This document shows positions 1-11,800 of a stretch of DNA of 64,000 nt, in pieces. The number at the start of each line of letters is the position of its first letter. Positions within the stretch are counted from its first letter, which is position 1. A program made the translations under genes and the position numbers. Under the pieces are notes generated by a model, which was given only the letters and a program-made list of their open reading frames with translations, was not told where the DNA came from and made no database searches. Source of the stretch: Symbiodinium natans (Eukaryota; Sar; Dinophyceae; Suessiales; Symbiodiniaceae); NCBI GenBank assembly GCA_905221605.1, contig CAJNDS010002145.1, positions 173,501-237,500 of the forward strand, written 5' to 3'.

Positions 1-2375
1 AGAGGGAGGGGACATACAACAAACCTCTAGTGCCCTGATAAGGGCCCTAGAGGTTTGACGCATGCGCCGTCCCTTCGTGCTCGCAGGGTTTTACACCAGG
101 GAAATCACGCCCAAAAACCCGTCATCGTGGCTCCATGAGGGTTGCGAATACGCCTCTGGTATGCGTAGAATATGCTTGCAATCCCACGAAGGGATATACA
201 TCTCAATTGACTCAAACGACCCTCTCCCCAAAAAAGGGTGGTTACCGAAACATCTGGACTGTGGGCAGGTTTATGGGGCCACGATTACATCACCAGCACT
301 ATTTTTGGGCAGGCTATGGAGCCATCGTGGGACTAGTAAAACACGTTCTGTTGAAGGCTTTCCTTGCGTGTCAGTCGTAGGCAGTTGTAGTCTGCAGTTG
401 CTGCTAGCCTTGAGGCGGCCTCATGTACAGTTGCTAGGTGCCCGTAGTTTGTAATTGCTTGTATGCTGCCATGTACTTCGGCTCTAGGGAAGGCTATGGA
501 AGTAAACCCTTGGAGCCGTGAGTAAGCTTGTATAGCGCGCAGTGCTGCTTGTTTGTCCCGCTGTGGTTGTTTGTTGTGGTTTGACGTCTGTAAAGTAGAA
601 GCTGGGGCCATAGTCCTTGCGTGCCAAAAAGATCACATCTGCGCGAACTTCGCTATCATGCAGGGCCAGCCTGTTCAACAGAAAGGCATCAGCGTACGTG
701 TATTTGCAAGTTGCGCCGCTCGTGAAGAGCATATGTGCACTCAACTTTAATTTACTTGCCAAGCGCAGGAGGAGCGATGGTGATGAACTTGCTCCGTGCC
801 CAGGTCCGTACCCCAAGTGGTTGAAGGTTCCCTAATTAAGCTTTCTTAATGCCCGAACCTGTGTGCAGAGGGCCTGCAAGAACGACCTGGATTAGCTACG
901 CAGGGCTCTTGTTTGCAAATTTTACGCTATTTGAGACATAACACGCCCCTAACCTCTAAGACCATGTGTCGCGTCTGCAGAAACGCATTCCGCGCAGGCC
1001 ACTGCTCTAATGCCGGCTAACAGGCGCGGCCGGCCTTCAGGTGCGCAGGTCTGAGGTGCCAGAGGTCTAAGGTCAGGTGCGAGAGGCTCAAGGTCAGGTG
1101 TCCGACATGCTGTAAATATGCAGTGTGTGTCCTCGCCCTGACGATCGAGCCAAGGAGGAGTGTTGAAGGCATTCCTTGCATGTCAGTCGTAGGCAGTTGT
1201 AGTCTGCAGTTGCTGCTAGCCTTGAGGCCTCATGTGCAGTTGCTAGGTGCCCGTAGTTTGTATTTGCTTGTATGCTGCCATGTACTTCGGCTCTAGGGAA
1301 GGCTACGGAAGTAAACCCTTGGAGCCGTGAGTAAGCTTGTATAGTGCGCAGTGCTGCTTGTTTGTCCCGCTGTGGTTGCTTGTTGTAGTTTGAAGTCTGT
1401 AAAGTAGAAGCTGGAGCCATAGTCCTTGCGCCTGTGCCAAAAAGATCACATGTGCGCGAACTTCGCTATCAGGCAGGGCCAGCCTGTTCAACAAGTTCCC
1501 TAAAAAAGGCGGCTACCCAAATATCTGAAACCCTGCGAGCACCAAGGGAGGGGACATACGACAAACCTCTACGACCCGCAGGCCCTCGCAGCCCCTTAAA
1601 AGACAGGTTTCCCGAAACATCTGAACTGTGGACAGGTCATGGGGCCACGCTTACGTTACCAGCGGTGGGACTAGTAAAAAGGTGCGAGCAAGGGAGGGGG
1701 ACACACGACAAACCTCTAAGACCCGCAGGCCCTAACAGCCCCTCAAAAGAAAGGTGGCTTAGGCTTTTACACTGGTTTTGCCGAAACAACTGAACTCTGG
1801 GCAGGTTATTATGGGGCCACGATTACGTTACCAGCACAGTTTTTGGGCAGGCTATGGAACCATCGTGGGACTAGTAAAATACGTTCTCGAAAAACGGCGG
1901 TTACCCAAACATCTGAAACTCTACGAGCAACAAGGGAGGGGACATACGACAAACCTCTAAGACCCGCAGGCCCTCACAGCCTCTTAAAAGAAAGGCCTTT
2001 TTATTCCGGCGCTGTGAGGTTTTGTGGGTCTTAGAGGTTTGTCGGTTTTCCTTTCCCTTGGTGCTCGTAAGGTTTCAGATGTTTCGGTGACCACCTTGTT
2101 TTGGGGAGAGTGTGGTTTAAGTAAGGTGAGATGTTTATCCCTTCGTGGAACTACAAGCATTCTATGTGCATAGCCAGAGGCGTATTCACAACTCTTATGG
2201 AGCCACGATTACGTTACCAACACAGGTTTTTAGGCGTCATAGGGTTTTAAGGTCTTTTTGCCTGGTGTCAAACCACACAAGCTCAAAGGGAAGGGGGACA
2301 TACGACAAACCTCTAGGGCCCTTACCAGGCATTGGAGGTTTGTCGCATGTCCCCTCCTCCGGAGCTCGTAGGGAT
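1..2375. repeat. Dispersed ~60 bp repeat family, both orientations
   Basis: A motif built on GGGGACATACGACAAACCTC, usually preceded by ACGAGCACCAAGGGA and followed by AAGACCCGCAGGCCCT, recurs near 5, 1540, 1695, 1935 and 2290 on the plus strand and in reverse near 2030 and 2335 (also 3437 and 3496). Two pairs face each other within about 90 bases (1-105 and 2284-2370). I see no protein gene here; the short open frames are by-products of the repeats. Confidence 0.75.
348..1495 (+). repeat. Direct duplication of a ~320 bp segment (348-660 and 1163-1490)
   Basis: The segment beginning GTTGAAGGC at about 348 reappears at about 1163 with roughly 95 percent identity by eye, including small indels and the same start of a minus-strand frame about 809 bases apart. 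The intervening 500 bases are not duplicated. No coding function is evident. Confidence 0.75.
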
Positions 2376-2841
2376 TGGTGATGGCGCAGGCTATTTTGTC
2401 GCTGGCGGGGGGCTATTTTCTAACCTTTTTGGTTTTTTTCTCACAACTTTGTTTGCTCTGCGAACAGGTTCTCAGGTTTAACTCCGGGGCGTCGGGTGGG
2501 TTCAGTACTAAAGTGCGGTGTTTATCCCTTTGTGGGAAGAGTCCCAGGAAGCCAAAAACCTGTGTGCGCTGGTAACGAAATCATGGCTCCGGACAACTGG
2601 TAAAGGGGAAACGGAAGCTAGCACCCGGCACGAATTATTTGGTCGCTGGCGCGAGCTGTCACAGGGGAGGTTTTGTCCCAACTCTGCCTAAAGGTTCGAA
2701 ACAATCCTGGATGTAATCTAGGATTTAAACCCTGAGACACCACACGAGCTCTCCCCACAGAGCGATCATCTCAATCTACTTAAACCACCCTTTTTATGGG
2801 CATGTATGACTTTTCCCGAAGAGAGGCGTGTAAGTCACAAC

Positions 2842-3052
2842 GCGTTGGAGCACGTTATGGCGCTTTTTCTGTGGTTTCCCCCAAGAAGAGGCCAAGAAGA
2901 GGCAGCAAATCATAACGTGGTGTGCGCATTCAAGAAAATAACTATACTATAGTACTCTTTTATACGTCACCCACGTTCTGATTTGCTGCCTTTTCTTGGG
3001 GAAACCGGCCATAACGTGCTCCTGCGCGTTATGATTTGCGTGCCTCTATGGG
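2842..3052. repeat. Fold-back (MITE-like) inverted repeat
   Basis: The left arm (about 2842-2922) contains GCACGTTATGGC, GGTTTCCCCCAAGAAGAG and GCAGCAAATCATAACGTG. The right arm (about 2970-3050) is its imperfect reverse complement, with CACGTTCTGATTTGCTGCC, TTCTTGGGGAAACC and GGCCATAACGTGC. A roughly 45 bp AT-rich loop lies between. No internal open frame exists. The shape fits a non-autonomous DNA element, but no target-site duplication could be fixed by eye. Confidence 0.6.
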
Positions 3053-3594
3053 GGAAGGCAAAGCAGCAGCGAACGCCCCTTCAATGTTGCAGGACGATTT
3101 ACGTCTGCCGGTCCGATCACTCTTGCTCACGCATTGAATGACATCGAGACGTTCTGATTTTCGGGCTTTGGCCGCAGGTGCATATTGGCGCATATTCACA
3201 ACCCTTTTGAGCCGCGTCTACGTTGCTAGCACATGTTTTTGGGCGTCCCGCTCCCAGATTGGGCGCTAGTTGGTTAGTCAAAGCACGTTATGATTTTCGG
3301 GCTTTGGTCATGGCTCTTTTCCCACAAAAGGATAAACATCTCAATTTACGTAAACCACCTTTTTTAAGGAGCGTGTTTTACAGCCCCTAAAACACAGGGG
3401 CAGGTGGGGTGCTTGTTGCGTACGCTGAAGGCCCCACCTAAAGGTTTGTCGCGTGTCCCTTCCCTTCGTGCTCGCAGGGTTTGGTGAGGGCCGTAGAGGT
3501 TTGTCGTACGTCCCCTCCCTTCGTGCTCGTAGGGTTTCGTGCCAGATGTTTCGAATCTTTTCGCAGAGCAGGCAAAGTTGGGACAAAAACCTCC

Positions 3595-3760
3595 CTGGGA
3601 CCAAATAGCTCGCTCCAGACGTTTCCCCTACGACCAAATAGCTCGCGCCAGATGTTTAGAACCTTTTCGCAGAGTTGGGACGAAACCTCCCTTGCGACCA
3701 AATAGCTCGCGCCAGCGACCGAATAGCTCGTGCCAGCGACCAAATGGATCACGCCAGGTG
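3595..3760. repeat. Short 20 bp tandem repeat (GACCAAATAGCTCGCGCCAG)
   Basis: The 20 bp unit is repeated three times without gaps at about 3695-3757 with point changes, and single copies occur at about 3600 and 3633. It overlaps a shared motif containing TTTCGAATCTTTTCGCAGAG, of which a relative occurs near 2690. Confidence 0.7.
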
Positions 3761-3937
3761 CTAGTTGCTTAAAGCTTCCCCCTTACCAATCGTCCGGAGT
3801 CCGGACTAACCTCTTTTAGGGGACAGATCATGGAGCGATTACGTTGCCAACACACTGGTTTTTGGCTGCCTGGGATTCTTCCCACAAGGGGATTAACCCA
3901 GCTGCGCAACCCAGCCAGCAAAACAAAGATGATCAAG

Positions 3938-4010
3938 TCCGTTCCGTTCCGGCGTTCCGTTCCGGCGTTCGGTTGTGGCGTTCCGTTGCGGCGTTCCGTT
4001 CCGTTGAAGG
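3938..4010 (+). repeat. GTTCCG minisatellite, short tract
   Basis: Runs of GTTCC, GTTCCGGC and GTTGCGGC units in variable order. The same repertoire makes the longer tract near 4.73-4.97 kb. Open frames across it read as Arg-Ser-Val-Pro-type repeats and are not treated as genes. Confidence 0.8.
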
Positions 4011-4733
4011 GCTGGGTGCTTGTGTCGTCCAAACATGTCCAAACAATAATTGCAAACGCTTGCTCGCGCCGCCTCGGCAGCCGGGCCGGCCGACGTCCCA
4101 AGGCCCAGGAAATTCCCACAACCCGTCAAAGCAGATCCCAACCAAATCACCCTAGGGTTGGACGAGGGGGGTGGGAGGTGTGGGGGTGTCCAGATGGGGG
4201 TCTCAGGGGGGTGTTTTGGATGTCTGTCGTCTGCAGGGTTTGCCCTGAGATCGACCGTGAATGCTCTTTCCTCGCTTATCATTTGGATTTGGATGATGCT
4301 TGACAAGCTGCAGCAAGTTTATACGAAGATTTCATCACAATGGTTCACAACTGTCTGACTTGTTCACAAGCAACCCCAATGATTAGTGGGATTGGGGATC
4401 ACGTGTTTACGGAAAAGACGCATTGCCAGCATTGCGTGACGATTGTGGACACCGGCCTTCCAGGCCCAGAAATCCACACGAATATGGGGAGGGTCCCAGG
4501 GGGGTCCGGCTGTTTCTTGGGTTCTTGGCCACCCTCTGTAGGAGCTGCCGACAGGCACCCACTGGGGTCCCACAGTGTGGGGGGGGTGCTTGTTCCGAAC
4601 ACCGTTTCGGAGACCGAGGCGAATTTGGGCCCAGTGCTCTGAATGGAGTTCAGTAGCAAGCGACATTGATGGCAGCATAGATCACAAACTGTGAGGTACC
4701 ACATCAAGCACGAAACAGCCTACGTTCCGTTAC
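4011..4733. other. Interval without recognisable gene
   Basis: About 720 bases of mixed composition with G-rich stretches. Short overlapping open frames exist on both strands, but none has motifs or composition that I can support as protein coding. Confidence 0.5.
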
Positions 4734-4973
4734 AGCTGTTCCGGTGTTGTGTTCCATTCCGTTCCGGCACTCCGTATCACTCCGTACCGGCGCTCCGTTC
4801 CGTTCCGGCGTTCCGTGTTGCGGCGTTCCGTGCCGGCGTTCCGTTCCGACGTTCCGTTCCGTTCCGGCGCTCCGTTCCGTTCCGGCGTTCCGTTCCGTTC
4901 CGGCGCTCCGTTGTGCTCCGGCCTTTGCGTTCCATTCCGTTCCGGCGTTCCGTTCCGTTCCGTTCCGTCGTTT
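4734..4973 (+). repeat. GTTCCG minisatellite, long tract
   Basis: About 240 bases of CGTTCCGTTCCGGCGTTCCG-type units mixed with GCTCCG and GTTGCGG variants. It is open in all three plus frames because the unit lacks stops. Frames read Val-Pro-Ala-Phe-Arg-Ser repeats, the usual signature of a translated minisatellite. Confidence 0.85.
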
Positions 4974-5185
4974 TGGGTGATATTATAAGCCCCCCGCCTC
5001 TAGAGACAGAAACCCAACCCTTCGGCTGTTGGGAATAATACGAACAAGAGTGATTCTACGAACATGATACGATCAGCATGCTAACTGCTGGACCTAATCA
5101 TAATCGCGGGTAAAATGCAGAATATGAACAGTGCTCACAATACCAACAGCCCTCACCACAAAGACAGCTGAAAGCTTCGCAAACA

Positions 5186-5233
5186 TCATCATCATCATCA
5201 TCAGCATCATCATCATCATCATCATCACCATCA
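5186..5233 (+). repeat. (CAT)n microsatellite
   Basis: Some 15 near-perfect CAT/ATC triplets with two interruptions (CAG and CAC). It explains the Ile-rich and Met-rich open frames across it. Confidence 0.95.
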
Positions 5234-5234
5234 C

Positions 5235-8225
5235 CCCCACACAGAGACCAATGCCGATCCAACTTTCAAAAGCCTCTCTTCCTTTCAACTGCGCGGGCCG
5301 ACGAGTCGAGAGGCTCAGCTCGTGAATCGGCGCATGTGGCGAAACTGATGAGTGCCCTGGGCGACTTGAGCACCATGTCTCCCACTGCACGCTGAAGATT
5401 CCGAAACACGTCTCAAGTGACTCTACACCCACATGAAACTACAAGTCCCATCTGGCGTGCCGACGGCGTGTAGGTCTGCGCAGCATTCGGCAGAAGGGCT
5501 CCGCAGCTGGTGCCTATGCTAGCACCGCAGACAGGGGTTTTACTGGACGGATGACGTAGGCGCCTGGAGTTGGAGTGGCTCAGGCAAGCATGGTGTCTTC
5601 GAAGGCCTCCCGCGCGAGGCTGCGCGGAGGGCAGAGGCAAGACCCAGGGTCAGGGGCATGTCTTATAATGCAAGGTAGGAGCTTCTTCTCGACGCATGCC
5701 TACAGATCTTTACAGTACAGGTCCCAATGGAAAGTCTGTCCTGGCTATGGGAGTGCCGAGATATTTTGGGACCCTAATATTTTAGCTTTTTGCTTTGTGG
5801 GACCCTGTCATGGTTGAACGCTCACTGAGATGGAGACGCAGTCAGGTCTCGTCAAGAGGCGTCCTCCCCTGCTAACTGAAGCCTGTTCGGAAGATCATCC
5901 GATGATCATCGTATACCTGCCCAGACCCCCTAGTGTACCCGGCAACAGTTGGCGTATCCCTATCCTAGAGTTGCACGTTTAATGGGAATGTTTTGGGGGG
6001 GGCGGGGGTTCTGGCATGGGCTTCTTACTCTACCCTTTAATAAAAGGCAGGTGCTCACGGATACATGCAGCTGGCCGTGAATGACAGTTATGGGATCAGA
6101 CTCGTTCAGAAGCCTCGCCTATATCATATTGCCTGAAGCCGTAAGCCGATTTTCGTCACTATGGCGAGTCCCATGGCAGAGCCACACAAGCAGAGTTGAG
6201 GTTCACAGACCTCCTTGTCAGCAAAAAGTGTGTGAGCCCGTGTGAGCATCTCACTCGTCATGAAGTTTCCACGAGCTGAGTTGCGAACTTCTATGCACCG
6301 TTCTCACATGCATGGGCCGTATGATGGGCAATGCCAGCGGCGACCGAGTTGCGAGGCTGCACGGAGGAATGACTACTTTACTTCTCAAGAGATTGCGAAC
6401 TTCTGTGCGCCGCTCTCACTGCCCAGCTTGATTCTGCCAGGTTGTGGCTTCGGCATTCTTTTGGGAAGCTGCAAGCAAGAGGCCTAAACATGTTCTGACA
6501 TGCTCTGAGTCGGGGCAACGTTGCTTGAACATCTGTTTCGAGCTTGTCGAGTATACGGCTTACAAGCGGTGACAGAGATGTGGGCTAATTGCGAGAGACA
6601 CTTTGAGGTGCTGGTAAGGGCTCGACTGTCCTCTTAGTCGACGCTTGGAAGTCCCCCGCTTGCTGAGCCTTGGGCGCCAGGAAAGCTCTCATTTTCACGG
6701 AATTTATGCGCGACTCTCGGTGTATCTTCACGCATAGCCAAGAGAGAGAGCAGAGGACCAAGGGAGGCCAAGTGCCTTTGTCAGCTCTGTGTCCAAAGGG
6801 CCCAGGACCTTCAATGCCAAGCCCGAGATGGAAAGTGACACCGTGAGCCCTCAGTCTGCTGCACTTTCTTTGCCTCCGAGTATTCCATCAGTTCCCTCTC
6901 CAGATCTCGAAATGTGACTCTATGTTGGTGGCTTGTGAACTTGTGGGCCATCACTGAAAACCGAGCCTAGCAGGCCTTTGGAGCTGTGACGAGCTGTGAC
7001 GTGGTGTGGCGTGGTGTGAGGCATGAGCCAAAAATTGACACACGACTTAACAGTGTCTTAACAGGGTCTTAACACGGTCTTAGCAGGGTCTGGGACACAA
7101 GTTCAAGCCCCAGCGGGTTGGGAAGCCCTGGGTGGAACCGCCAGAGACCGAGACCGAGACCCTACAGCACCTGCGGCCCGAAACTCGGAGACGCTCGGAG
7201 AAACCCCTGATGCTGTTGGCGCCCCTGACGTGTTTCGACTCTGACGCCTCTTCATCCTTTTGGTTTATGTCCTAGATTCATTCTTTGCCAACAGAGTCCG
7301 GAAGTTGCTGAGCATAAAATGTAAATCAACTTTGCATGCCTCAATGAAGCCGAACTGAGGATGCTCCGTCGGCAATACAATCAAGCGTAGTGAATATGGG
7401 GCCGTGAAAACCACCCTTAGTTGCATCGTTCCTGTCCATATCCATATGTGTTTGCGGCTTGCCTGTGTTGGCACAGATCGCGGCAAAGGGTATCTAGCTT
7501 GATTGCCTTGGGAATGGGGGAAGAATGCTGGGCAGCGCGAGTCCAGACGCACAGCCCGCCTCCCATCACGTGGTGGCGCAGTTGTCCCGCCGATTGCCTT
7601 TCTCATGGTACAGGCGGAAGACAGAACCGCGGACTCCGTGGGCCAAGCTTGGAGTGCACGATGCTTGTGCACGGCCTACAAGCTCTGTGACCACAGCATC
7701 TTTCAGGCGGGCAGGCGGTGTTTGCCATGCATTACGCCGAATGCGGCGCCATGGCTGAAGCAACGACTGCCGGCCTCAAGCATGGGTACTGGTTAGGACT
7801 GGCCTGAATTGAAAGAGCACGTCTCTTGTGGGCGCATCTTTGTCAACCTATGCCCTGTGCTGGTGTGGGAAGGGCCATGCCTTTGCCGGCGGCGAATAGG
7901 GGGTTGCGGCTAAGGCTAATGAAAGCAAAAGGACCTCCACAGAAGATTGAAACCCGAGATTCGAGATGAAGCTTCCAGCCTCGCGCATCAAGGCCGTAAT
8001 GAAGGCGCCCAGGGTAGGGCACTGCCCGTGGTAAAACGCACCGAAGGAGCTGTGAAGCTGGCATCAGCAACCAGCAACTTGGCAGCCGGGGCACAGGCTT
8101 TCGATGCCTTTGGCCATTTTGGCCCACATTTCATGGACAGGCGAGATGTGGAACCGAAAGGAAGGAGGCTGTCCAGTTGAAGCCTCCCTGCTCAGGCCAA
8201 CGCATTAGCTTCTTAACTCTGGTAT
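5235..8225. other. Gene-free interval with one dispersed repeat copy
   Basis: No supported coding frame in about 3 kb. At about 6229-6345 a segment with GTGTGAGC, CTCACTCGTC and AAGTTTCCACGAGCTGAG matches the start of units in the 13.6-15.6 kb array. A G-run lies at about 5996. The rest appears unique. Confidence 0.55.
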
Positions 8226-8297
8226 AGGCGGTATAGGGGTTTAAGGGCTTAGGGTTTAGGGCTCAGGGGTTTAGGCGTTTCGGGTTTAGGGTTTGAA
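8226..8297 (+). repeat. Degenerate telomere-like repeats
   Basis: Imperfect TTTAGGG units (GGGTTTAGGG, AGGGGTTTAGG, GGGTTTAGGGTTTG) in about 70 bases. This is the plant-type telomere heptamer, also known from dinoflagellates, here interstitial. Confidence 0.75.
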
Positions 8298-8865
8298 TGG
8301 CTCTCTTCTCTGTTTGGGCAAGGGTCAATTCCAGTGGGCATGTTCAGACGTCTCACAGATAGGCATCACAGGATATCACAGGATATCACAGCAGCCAATC
8401 CAAAGCCTACTGGGCTACCTTCTGTTCTCGCAGCGGCTGAAGGCCATGCGGCCCTCTTTTGGAAGCCCATAAGACGAACCTCATTAGAACCCCAAAAAGA
8501 TCCGCTTGACAACCATCCCACCAATCTGCATACGCGCCCAGCATGACAGTCAACAAGTCCTGTCAAGTTTACTCTCTATGGTGTAGCAATTGAGGATAAT
8601 TGAGGGTTCGCGTGCTTCGGGTTTCATTCACAGGCGACGAGGCGAAGAAAAGTGTTGGATCTCGGTGTCGGCCTGGAAAGCCGGTTCAAAACAGCTCTGG
8701 CCTTCTCCAACCCCCAGGTTTCGAAACAAGCCGTAAACGACCATAGAGAGCAAATTCTCATGAACTCACACGCACAGCATTCATCTTCATGCGGAGGGTT
8801 CGATTACCGCTCACGCTAAGCTTGTTCTGGCACGCGTCTTCCTCCTCGCACACTCGGCACGGCAT
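8298..8865. other. Interval without recognisable gene
   Basis: About 570 bases between the telomere-like tract and the first long array. Short open frames overlap on both strands; none is supported. Confidence 0.5.
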
Positions 8866-11800
8866 GTCCGCGGTTCATGCACATTCCATGCCAAGTGTCT
8901 GGCTTCTGGGGTCAATTTCTGGGGCTGTGCAGCTGATGGATGCCACGGCAAGGTGCACTTCGTGAATAAAGGCAGAAACAAAAATAGGAAGCTGTAAGCC
9001 CCTTGATCAGAGGACCTGGCAATGCACAGCAAGTTCAAGCGGCCACCGAGATAACCGCTGGGGCGATGTCTTCCGATAAGTTGGGGAAACGTTGCAACGA
9101 CAAACACGTGGCCTCTGCGCAAACGACATGGATCTGTTCTCAGGCTGCCAGCGCAACAGCTTGGCTCCCTTGGCTCGTTGCCTGCAAGGGTCAATTCATG
9201 CAGTGTTCAGATGTGTACATCCGTCTGCACTTGGCACGTGGTGGCCAAGTACGCGTGACAGTGGCCATTGCACGAAGGCAGCGCGCACGTGGGCCCTGAA
9301 GCATGCCGAAAGAGAGTCCCCCAACTCACGGCCTGCTGTCCTGCTGGGTCTTGGTTGCCAGATGTCGAGCAAGAGGCTGCTACCAGCAACAGCGACCGCT
9401 GGGAGAATCCCCTACAAAGCAATAGCTCTGTCAAAACACTTGGAAATGCTTGCAGGAGTCGTGCATGGAAGCGGCATGTCTGTTCTGCTTAGATGGGCAG
9501 AGAAAGGATCCATGCACCGTCCTGAGACTCGCCTGCCTTTCAGAAGAAGCACTGCACGCCCCCGGTTCATGCACATTCCATGCCAAGTGTCTGACTTCTG
9601 GGGTCAATTTCTGGGGCTGTGCAGCTGATGGATGCCACGGCAAGGTGCACTTCGTGAATAAAGGCAGAAAAAAACACAGGAAGCTGTGTGCCCCTTGATC
9701 AGAGGACCTGGCAATGCACAGCAAGTTCAAGTGGCCACCTCGAGAACAGCCGGGGCGATGTCTTTCGATGAATTACTTCCGTACTTGCGCTTCTTGCGCC
9801 AGGAGAGAAGCACATCGAGCGTGCATCAGCTAACTCTGCAGCGGGCTGCAGTAGCCATTCCAGTCAGAAAACGGAAGCCCGTCTGCTCAAAACAAGTTAC
9901 AATCTCTCCTCAGACCAACATCATCGGACAATTCTGCAGCGAGCCACAGCGCAGACGGCATGACTCAGCCCTGCGATGGTTGTGCAGAGACTAGAGCTGC
10001 ATCCGTCAGCCCAGGCCTCAGATGCTTTGAAACAGCGCACAGTCTTCATGACAATCATGACAGCCGCCTCGTAAATAATTGGCTTGCTCTTGAAGCTTCA
10101 GGGCATCTACGAGCGGGGCACATGACGTATGGCTTCTCCTCCAATAGAAGTTCTGTGTTGGAGTACTCGGTGGCTTGTGTGTATGTGGAAGTCAAGCGTG
10201 GCTCAAAACCCATTACAATCGTCGTAAGAACTGTCCACATACTCTCAGGAACTATGCCTATGCTGAGCATCTGCAAAGACGCTGGAGCTTTCGAAGCACC
10301 CTGCTCAACTTCAGCAGCAAATACAGAACAAACACCGGAAGCTTTGAGCCCCTGTGAGCCCCTTGATCAGAGGACCTGGCAATGCACAGCAAGTTCAAGT
10401 GGCCACCGAGATAACCGCTGGGGCGATGTCTTCCGATAAGTTGGGGAAACGTTGCAACGACAAACACGTGGCCTCTGCGCAAACGACATGGATCTGTTCT
10501 CAGGCTGCCAGCGCAACAGCTTGGCTCCCTTGGCTCGTTGCCTGCCAGGGTCAATTCATGCAGTGTTCAGATGTGTACATCCGTCTGCACTTGGCACGTG
10601 GTGGCCAAGTACGCGTGACAGTGGCCATTGCACGAAGGCAGCGCGCACGTGGGCCCTGAAGCATGCCGAAAGAGAGTCCCCCAACTCACGGCCTGCTGTC
10701 CTGCTGGGTCAGGGTTGCCAGATGCCGAGCAAGAGGCTGCTACCAGCAACAGCGACCGCTGGGAGAATCCCCTACAAAGCAATAGCTCTGTCAAAACACT
10801 TGGAAATGCTTGCAGGAGTCGTGCATGGAAGCGGCATGTCTGTTCTGCTTAGATGGGCAGAGAAATGATCCATGCACCATCCTGAGACTCGCCTGCCTTT
10901 CAGGAGAAGCACTGCACGCCCCCGGTTCACGCACATTCCATGCCAAGTGTCTGACTTCTGGGGTCAATTTCTGGGGCTGTGCAGCTGATGGATGCCACGG
11001 CAAGGTGCACTTCGTGAATAAAGGCAGAAAAAAACACAGGAAGCTGTGTGCCCCTTGATCAGAGGACCTGGCAATGCACAGCAAGTTCAAGTGGCCACCG
11101 AGATAACCGCTGGGGCGATGTCTTCCGATAAGTTGGGGAAACGTTGCAACGACAAACACGTGGCCTCTGCGCAAACGACATGGATCTGTTCTCAGGCTGC
11201 CAGCGCAACAGCTTGGCTCCCTTGGCTCGTTGCCTGCCAGGGTCAATTCATGCAGTGTTCAGATGTGTACATCCGTCTGCACTTGGCACGTGGTGGCCAA
11301 GTACGCGTGACAGTGGCCATTGCACGAAGGCAGCGCGCACGTGGGCCCTGAAGCATGCCGAAAGAGAGTCCCCCAACTCACGGCCTGCTGTCCTGCTGGG
11401 TCAGGGTTGCCAGATGCCGAGCAAGAGGCTGCTGCCAGCAACAGCGACCGATGGGAGAATCCCCTACAAAGCAATAGCTCTGTCAAAACACTTGGAAATG
11501 CTTGCAGGAGTCGTGCATGGAAGCGGCATGTCTGTTCTGCTTAGATGGGCAGAGAAATGATCCATGCACCGTCCTGAGACTCGCCTGCCTTTCAGGAGAA
11601 GCACTGCACGCCCCCGGTTCATGCACATTCCATGCCAAGTGTCTGACTTCTGGGGTCAATTTCTGGGGCTGTGCAGCTGATGGATGCCACGGCAAGGTGC
11701 ACTTCGTGAATAAAGGCAGAAAAAAACACAGGAAGCTGTGTGCCCCTTGATCAGAGGACCTGGCAATGCACAGCAAGTTCAAGTGGCCACCTCGAGAACA

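Noticed and set aside
7020-7042. Dinoflagellate spliced-leader relic (TGAGCCAAAA)
   Set aside because: Only ten bases match the reverse complement of the leader and the following bases diverge, so chance is likely. No better match was found elsewhere.
8800-8825. tRNA T-loop-like GGGTTCGATTACC
   Set aside because: The stem does not pair and no cloverleaf fits upstream.
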